From Tribonema minus (Eukaryota > Sar > Xanthophyceae > Tribonematales > Tribonemataceae): a stretch of DNA of 64,000 nucleotides. A program made the position numbers and the translations under genes. Numbering within the stretch: the stretch's first letter is position 1; every line of letters starts with the position of its first letter. Shown here one piece after another: positions 61,801-64,000 of this stretch. A model generated the notes under the pieces. The model saw nothing but the letters and a program-made list of their open reading frames with translations, did no database searches and had not been told where the DNA came from. The stretch lies in assembly GCA_017506865.1 (NCBI GenBank), contig JAFCMP010000257.1:992001-1056000 (forward strand), written 5' to 3'.

Positions 61801-64000
61801 GCGTCACGCGCGCGCGCGTCGTGCGGCGGCGGCGGCTCGGTGGCGGCGGGCGCCAGGGCGGCGTCGTTGGTGTCTGGGGATGGATGTTTGGGTGTGTGCG
61901 GGTATGATGTGTGAGCGTGCGGCCGAAAGGAAGACGGTGATGAGCGGGAATGCTGCACACTGCCCAGCCATCGTCATTCGCGACTACAACCCCCCCGCTG
62001 ATCACACAGTTGAAGTTACATAGTTGCAGTTATGATTTCCGCCGACGCATCTGCAACTCAAACACAAGCGCCAACACGGGATCTGCAGGCGAGCATGAAA
62101 ACACATACCAAGTCCAGCCCTATACATGGCAACCCAAACCCACAAGCAAAACACCGACCGCGTACCATCTTCATCATCCTCATCCATGGCGTCATGGGCG
62201 TGCGCCGCCGCTGCCGCAGCCGCATCTGCATCCGCCGCCGCCGCCTCCGCCTCCCCCTCCGCGTGTGCGAGTATCGCGAGGACCAGCGACACCAGCGGCC
62301 GCACGTAGTCCACCGCCCTGTGCCCGAGCTGCTTCGTCACGTCCTGCACCAGGTTCAGGAAGCCCACGCGCCGCCCCAGCGCCACCGCTCCTGCCTCCGC
62401 CGCCGTCACGCGCTCCGCCGCCGCCAGCGCCGCCGCCGCGGCCTGACTGGCCTCCGACGCCGACGCGTCGGGCGGCGCTGCCGATGCTGCCGCCGCCGCC
62501 GCCGCAGCGCGCTTCGCCGTCTTCTTGGCCTTGCGCCCCGGCGCCGCCGCCGCCAGCGGCAGCAGCGCCGTGCCCGCGCGGCAGGAACGCGCGCGCCATG
62601 AGCGCGACGAACTCGCCGAGCTCCGCCGGCCGCAGCGCCGCGAGGAACGCGAGGATGGCGGCGCGGCGCGCGGCGGGCGCGGCGCCGGCGGCGCCGCCGC
62701 GCGCGCCGCCCTTGGCCACGAAGCGCCCGAAGAGCAGCCGTATGAGCACCGGCACGAGGTGCGCGCGGTGCTCCGCCAGGACGCCGTCGCCGTCGCCGCC
62801 GCCGCCGGCGCCGCTGCCGCCGCTGCCGCCGCCGCTGCCGCCGCTGCCGCCGCCGCTGCCGCCGCGGTCCTCGGCGCCGAGGCGGAACGTTGCGAGCTCG
62901 TCGCGAATCTTGGCGTCGTCGAGCACGGCCAGCAGGCGCGCCTTGTACGGCGCGACGCCCGCGGGGCGCGCCGCCAGCAGCGCGCCGAGCGCCGCGCGCG
63001 CGACGGCGGCGTCGGGCCGCAGCAGCAGCGCCGCCGCGAGCGCCGCGAGGTCGCCACCGCGGTGCGCCGCCGCCGCGCCGCCGCCCTCCGCGCCGCCGAG
63101 CACGCGCAGCAGCGTGAGCATGCGCGCGCGCACGCTGCCGCCGCTGGGCCGCGCGCCCGCCGGCCACGGCCGCTCCGCCGCGCCCTCGCCCTCCAGGCCC
63201 GCGGCTGCGGCGGTGGCGGCAGCGGCGCCAACGTCTGGGTCGTCGGGGTGCACATGCATGTACTGGCGCGCGAAGAAGGCGAGGACCATGGGCACGAGCG
63301 CGCGCGCGCGCGCCGCCGCAGCCCCGGCGCGCTGCCGACAAGGTCCCAGACGAGCGCGTGCAGCGCGTCGGCATCCGTGGCGCCGAGCAGCGGCGCCGTG
63401 CCGGGCGGCGGCGCGAGCCCCTCGCGCACCGCGGCGTCGTCCGCGACGCCCTGCAGCGCGAGTGGGTGTAGCTCGGCGGCGGCGGCGGCGCCGCGGCTCT
63501 CCAGCGCGGCGGCGTCCGCCAGCAGCGCCGCTGCCAGCGTCGCCGCCGCGGCGGCGGCGTCATGCGCAGCGCCGGGCTCCTGCGCTGCCGCCGCCGCCGC
63601 TGCTGCTACGGAGTCATCGCCCTCGCCCTCGCCCTCATCGTCTTCTTCACTGTCTTCGTAGCCGGACTCCTCCGCCGCCGCTTCCGCATCCCCTCCCTCC
63701 TCTTTGGGCTCATCCTCCCCCTGCTCCGCCCCCCCGCCAGCATCCGCGTCAGCGGCAGCAGCCGCAGCGCCGCTGCCGCCGTGACGACCGCCGCGGCGCC
63801 GCCGCCGCTGCTGCGCGCCGCCGGCCCCCGCTGGCTGCACCGGCGGCGCGTTGACCTCGTGAAGCTTGCTGAGCAATGCTGCCCAGGCGGACTCCTCGTC
63901 CGCCGCCAGCGCTGCGCGGAAGGCGGAGGCGGCGGCGGGCCAGATGCCGGCGTACTTGACGCTGAGCAGGCCGAGGCAGTGGCTGGCGAGGAGGGGGAGG
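46861..64000 (-). CDS. UTP20: UTP20, U3 snoRNP / small-subunit processome HEAT-repeat protein (5' end outside window)
   Basis: UTP20 is a giant helical-repeat protein of the nucleolar 90S pre-ribosome, needed for 18S rRNA processing. Minus exons: 64000-62166, 61873-61464, 60818-60284, 59659-58980, 58656-57613, 56824-56638, 55891-55454, 54877-54700, 54189-54047, 53577-53355, 52612-52456, 51331-51236, 50196-49944, 49419-49259, 48746-47799, 47100-46861. Every junction keeps phase; about 2,500 residues lie in the window, against about 2,800 for human UTP20. Diagnostic stretches: VLAEHRAHLVPVLIRLLFGR, ADFFSNLVHLQLHRRIKALR, SHYQRCLLLLMRQLR, GYQLHVRTYTL with EDLFGEAAE, APTFALLRAIVAHQVLQPAV with YDIMVEVGKL, WVRLACARALGAYLS, and a basic tail (EAKRDKKKAARAI..KRYRKKQASK). 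Long Ala/Gly/Asp runs, coded by GCC repeats, expand loops. The first exon needs a change of frame twice (see findings). Confidence 0.93.
47248..47288 (-). repeat. Copy of the last UTP20 exon's acceptor edge
   Basis: Repeats CAG/GT(T/C)ATGGAGCTGCTGG and some 35 bp of the final exon (true acceptor at 47100), about 150 bp upstream in the intron, with AG kept. The copied reading frame (VMELLEEKVGA) then runs into intron. Confidence 0.8.
49080..49130 (-). repeat. Copy of a UTP20 exon donor edge (exon ending 49259)
   Basis: About 50 bp reading ALPPLLRAL and LPAS repeats the 3' edge of the exon that ends at 49259. At the position of the donor it has GCGAG instead of GTGAG, so it is not a normal GT donor. 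Confidence 0.65.
49818..49868 (-). repeat. Copy of a UTP20 exon donor edge (exon ending 49944)
   Basis: The last 45-50 bp of the exon (AMRWFGDAREGDA region) and the donor are repeated about 125 bp downstream in the intron, with one change in the exon part and a good GTACGT donor. Confidence 0.8.
50205..50860 (-). repeat. Tandem array of UTP20 acceptor edges with TTAGGG-like tracts
   Basis: Four copies (near 50330-50365, 50470-50507, 50628-50663, 50768-50797) of the 5' edge of the exon that starts at 50196 (AG/GAGGGCCGCGTGGCAGCG, then CTCGACATGG), spaced about 140-150 bp, each still preceded by CAG. Between them lie degenerate AGGGTTAGGG and GTGAGGGTAGGG tracts. Confidence 0.88.
50990..51235 (-). 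repeat. Copies of a UTP20 donor edge (exon ending 51236)
   Basis: Two diverged copies, near 51020-51045 and 51147-51165, of the edge GGTACCAACACGAG/GTGCGCG. The first keeps TACC and the GAG/GTGCG donor. CACCTGCTTCCAGAG and a CGCTTTCA(C/T)AGCACGCGT block are repeated with them, so the unit is about 75-125 bp. Confidence 0.65.
51700..52455 (-). repeat. Tandem array of UTP20 donor edges (exon ending 52456)
   Basis: About six extra copies of the donor edge (GCGCGACGTGCTCTCAG/GTACTTGA) lie at roughly 100-bp spacing (near 51831, 51939, 52038, 52128, 52247 and 52347; the third and fourth are degraded). The unit also contains CAATATACTCAGAGTCTGAC and GGCCAGCTATGCC. The outermost region (51712-51780) carries a longer piece of the same exon, reading YDIMVEVGKL. 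Confidence 0.88.
52760..53275 (-). repeat. Tandem array of UTP20 acceptor edges (exon starting 52612)
   Basis: Four copies of the exon's 5' edge (CTCAG/TCTGCTGGAACAGG-like, reading LLEQDHQAPTF) at about 52764-52815, 52904-52950, 53088-53140 and 53219-53270, all keeping AG. Units also share TGGCGGCACGCAATCGA and a GCATGCATGCACAGAG block. Confidence 0.88.
54249..54508 (-). repeat. Tandem acceptor edges (exon starting 54189)
   Basis: The edge CATCGCTCAG/GTGCGTGGTG, followed by CACAGCGCTCACGCGCACAT, recurs three to four times (near 54250-54310, where it is doubled and partly degraded, 54363-54405 and 54465-54505), with CAG kept in the last two. GGGTATGTAAGGGTA-like spacers separate the units. 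Confidence 0.85.
54549..54578 (-). repeat. Copy of a UTP20 donor edge (exon ending 54700)
   Basis: CGTGCCGATGCTGCGCAT is repeated about 150 bp downstream of the true exon end. The following bases are TTTAAG, not GTGAGT, so the copied donor is dead. Confidence 0.65.
55900..56390. repeat. G-rich minisatellite carrying copies of an acceptor edge
   Basis: Four to five units of about 110-130 bp share CAGCAGCGATCAGCCA, a TTCGAGG/TTGAGGTGCG block and poly-G. Two units also carry a shortened copy of the exon edge (AG/TCGGCATCGC; near 56200 and 56308) that truly starts at 55891. Confidence 0.75.
56885..57080 (-). repeat. Two copies of a UTP20 acceptor edge (exon starting 56824)
   Basis: 56895-56962 repeats some 65 bp of the exon start (CAG/GAGGCAAAGGGCGCCAAG, YETLETRRA-like in this copy) with AG kept; 57025-57078 is a more diverged second copy. 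GGGTATGTA-type spacers lie between. Confidence 0.82.
57363..57392. repeat. Interstitial telomere-type repeat
   Basis: Four CCCTAA units in a UTP20 intron; a second run of about five and a half units lies at 57490-57523. On the minus strand both read TTAGGG. Confidence 0.9.
57490..57523. repeat. Interstitial telomere-type repeat
   Basis: Near-perfect (CCCTAA)n, about 34 bp, in the same UTP20 intron as the run at 57363. Confidence 0.92.

Noticed and set aside
61950-63854. Plus-strand ORF of 634 codons, and other long plus-strand ORFs between 47.7 and 64 kb
   Set aside because: They are antisense to UTP20 exons. The very high GC content removes stops from all frames, and the translations are Arg/Pro/Ala strings without domains.

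Overview
The window is nuclear DNA from an intron-rich eukaryote, most likely an alga with a secondary plastid (stramenopile/ochrophyte or a relative). Evidence: spliceosomal GT-AG introns with GC-rich exons in more AT-rich, repeat-laden introns; a eukaryotic Rab GTPase, RNA polymerase II subunit, MYB factor and U3 processome protein; and a small protein whose N-terminus is a signal peptide ending in a TSAFVP site, close to the ASAFAP-type cleavage motif of plastid proteins in algae with complex plastids. The lineage is an inference from that one motif and general style.

Layout. 1-1.8 kb: Rab11-type GTPase (minus, 3' end outside). 2.5-6.5 kb: RNA polymerase II subunit RPB7 (minus), with a 24-bp minisatellite, a CA microsatellite and a copied exon edge in its introns. 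6.5-9.9 kb: no supported gene. 9.9-12.4 kb: an unrecognised multi-exon gene (plus). 14.2-15.9 kb: two-exon gene for a probable plastid-targeted, membrane-anchored coiled-coil protein (plus). 16.6-19.4 kb: a duplicated GC-rich segment; one copy leads into an unrecognised 391-residue ORF, the other ends at a tRNA-Trp copy. 23.9 kb: an intact-looking tRNA-Trp. 25.3-26.0 kb: unrecognised minus gene with frame breaks in simple repeats. 27.7-33.3 kb: three-exon MYB factor of 953 residues (minus). 33.8-35.8 kb: a diverged repeat family. 38.7-41.9 kb: five-exon GH26 glycoside hydrolase (plus). 42-46.8 kb: no firm gene. 46.9-64 kb: sixteen exons of UTP20, the giant HEAT-repeat protein of the small-subunit processome (minus, 5' end outside).

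I built exon models by joining splice sites and checking phase. RPB7 (apart from its first few codons), MYB, GH26, the plastid-type gene and UTP20 join without phase conflict.

The most unusual feature is in the introns. At a dozen or so junctions, 25-60 bp of exon edge together with the splice site has been copied, often in tandem, into the neighbouring intron. The copies usually keep the AG or GT, giving strings of decoy splice sites. This is strongest in UTP20 (about seven copies at one donor, five at each of three acceptors, counting the true one) and is also seen in RPB7. TTAGGG-like tracts lie among several of the arrays.
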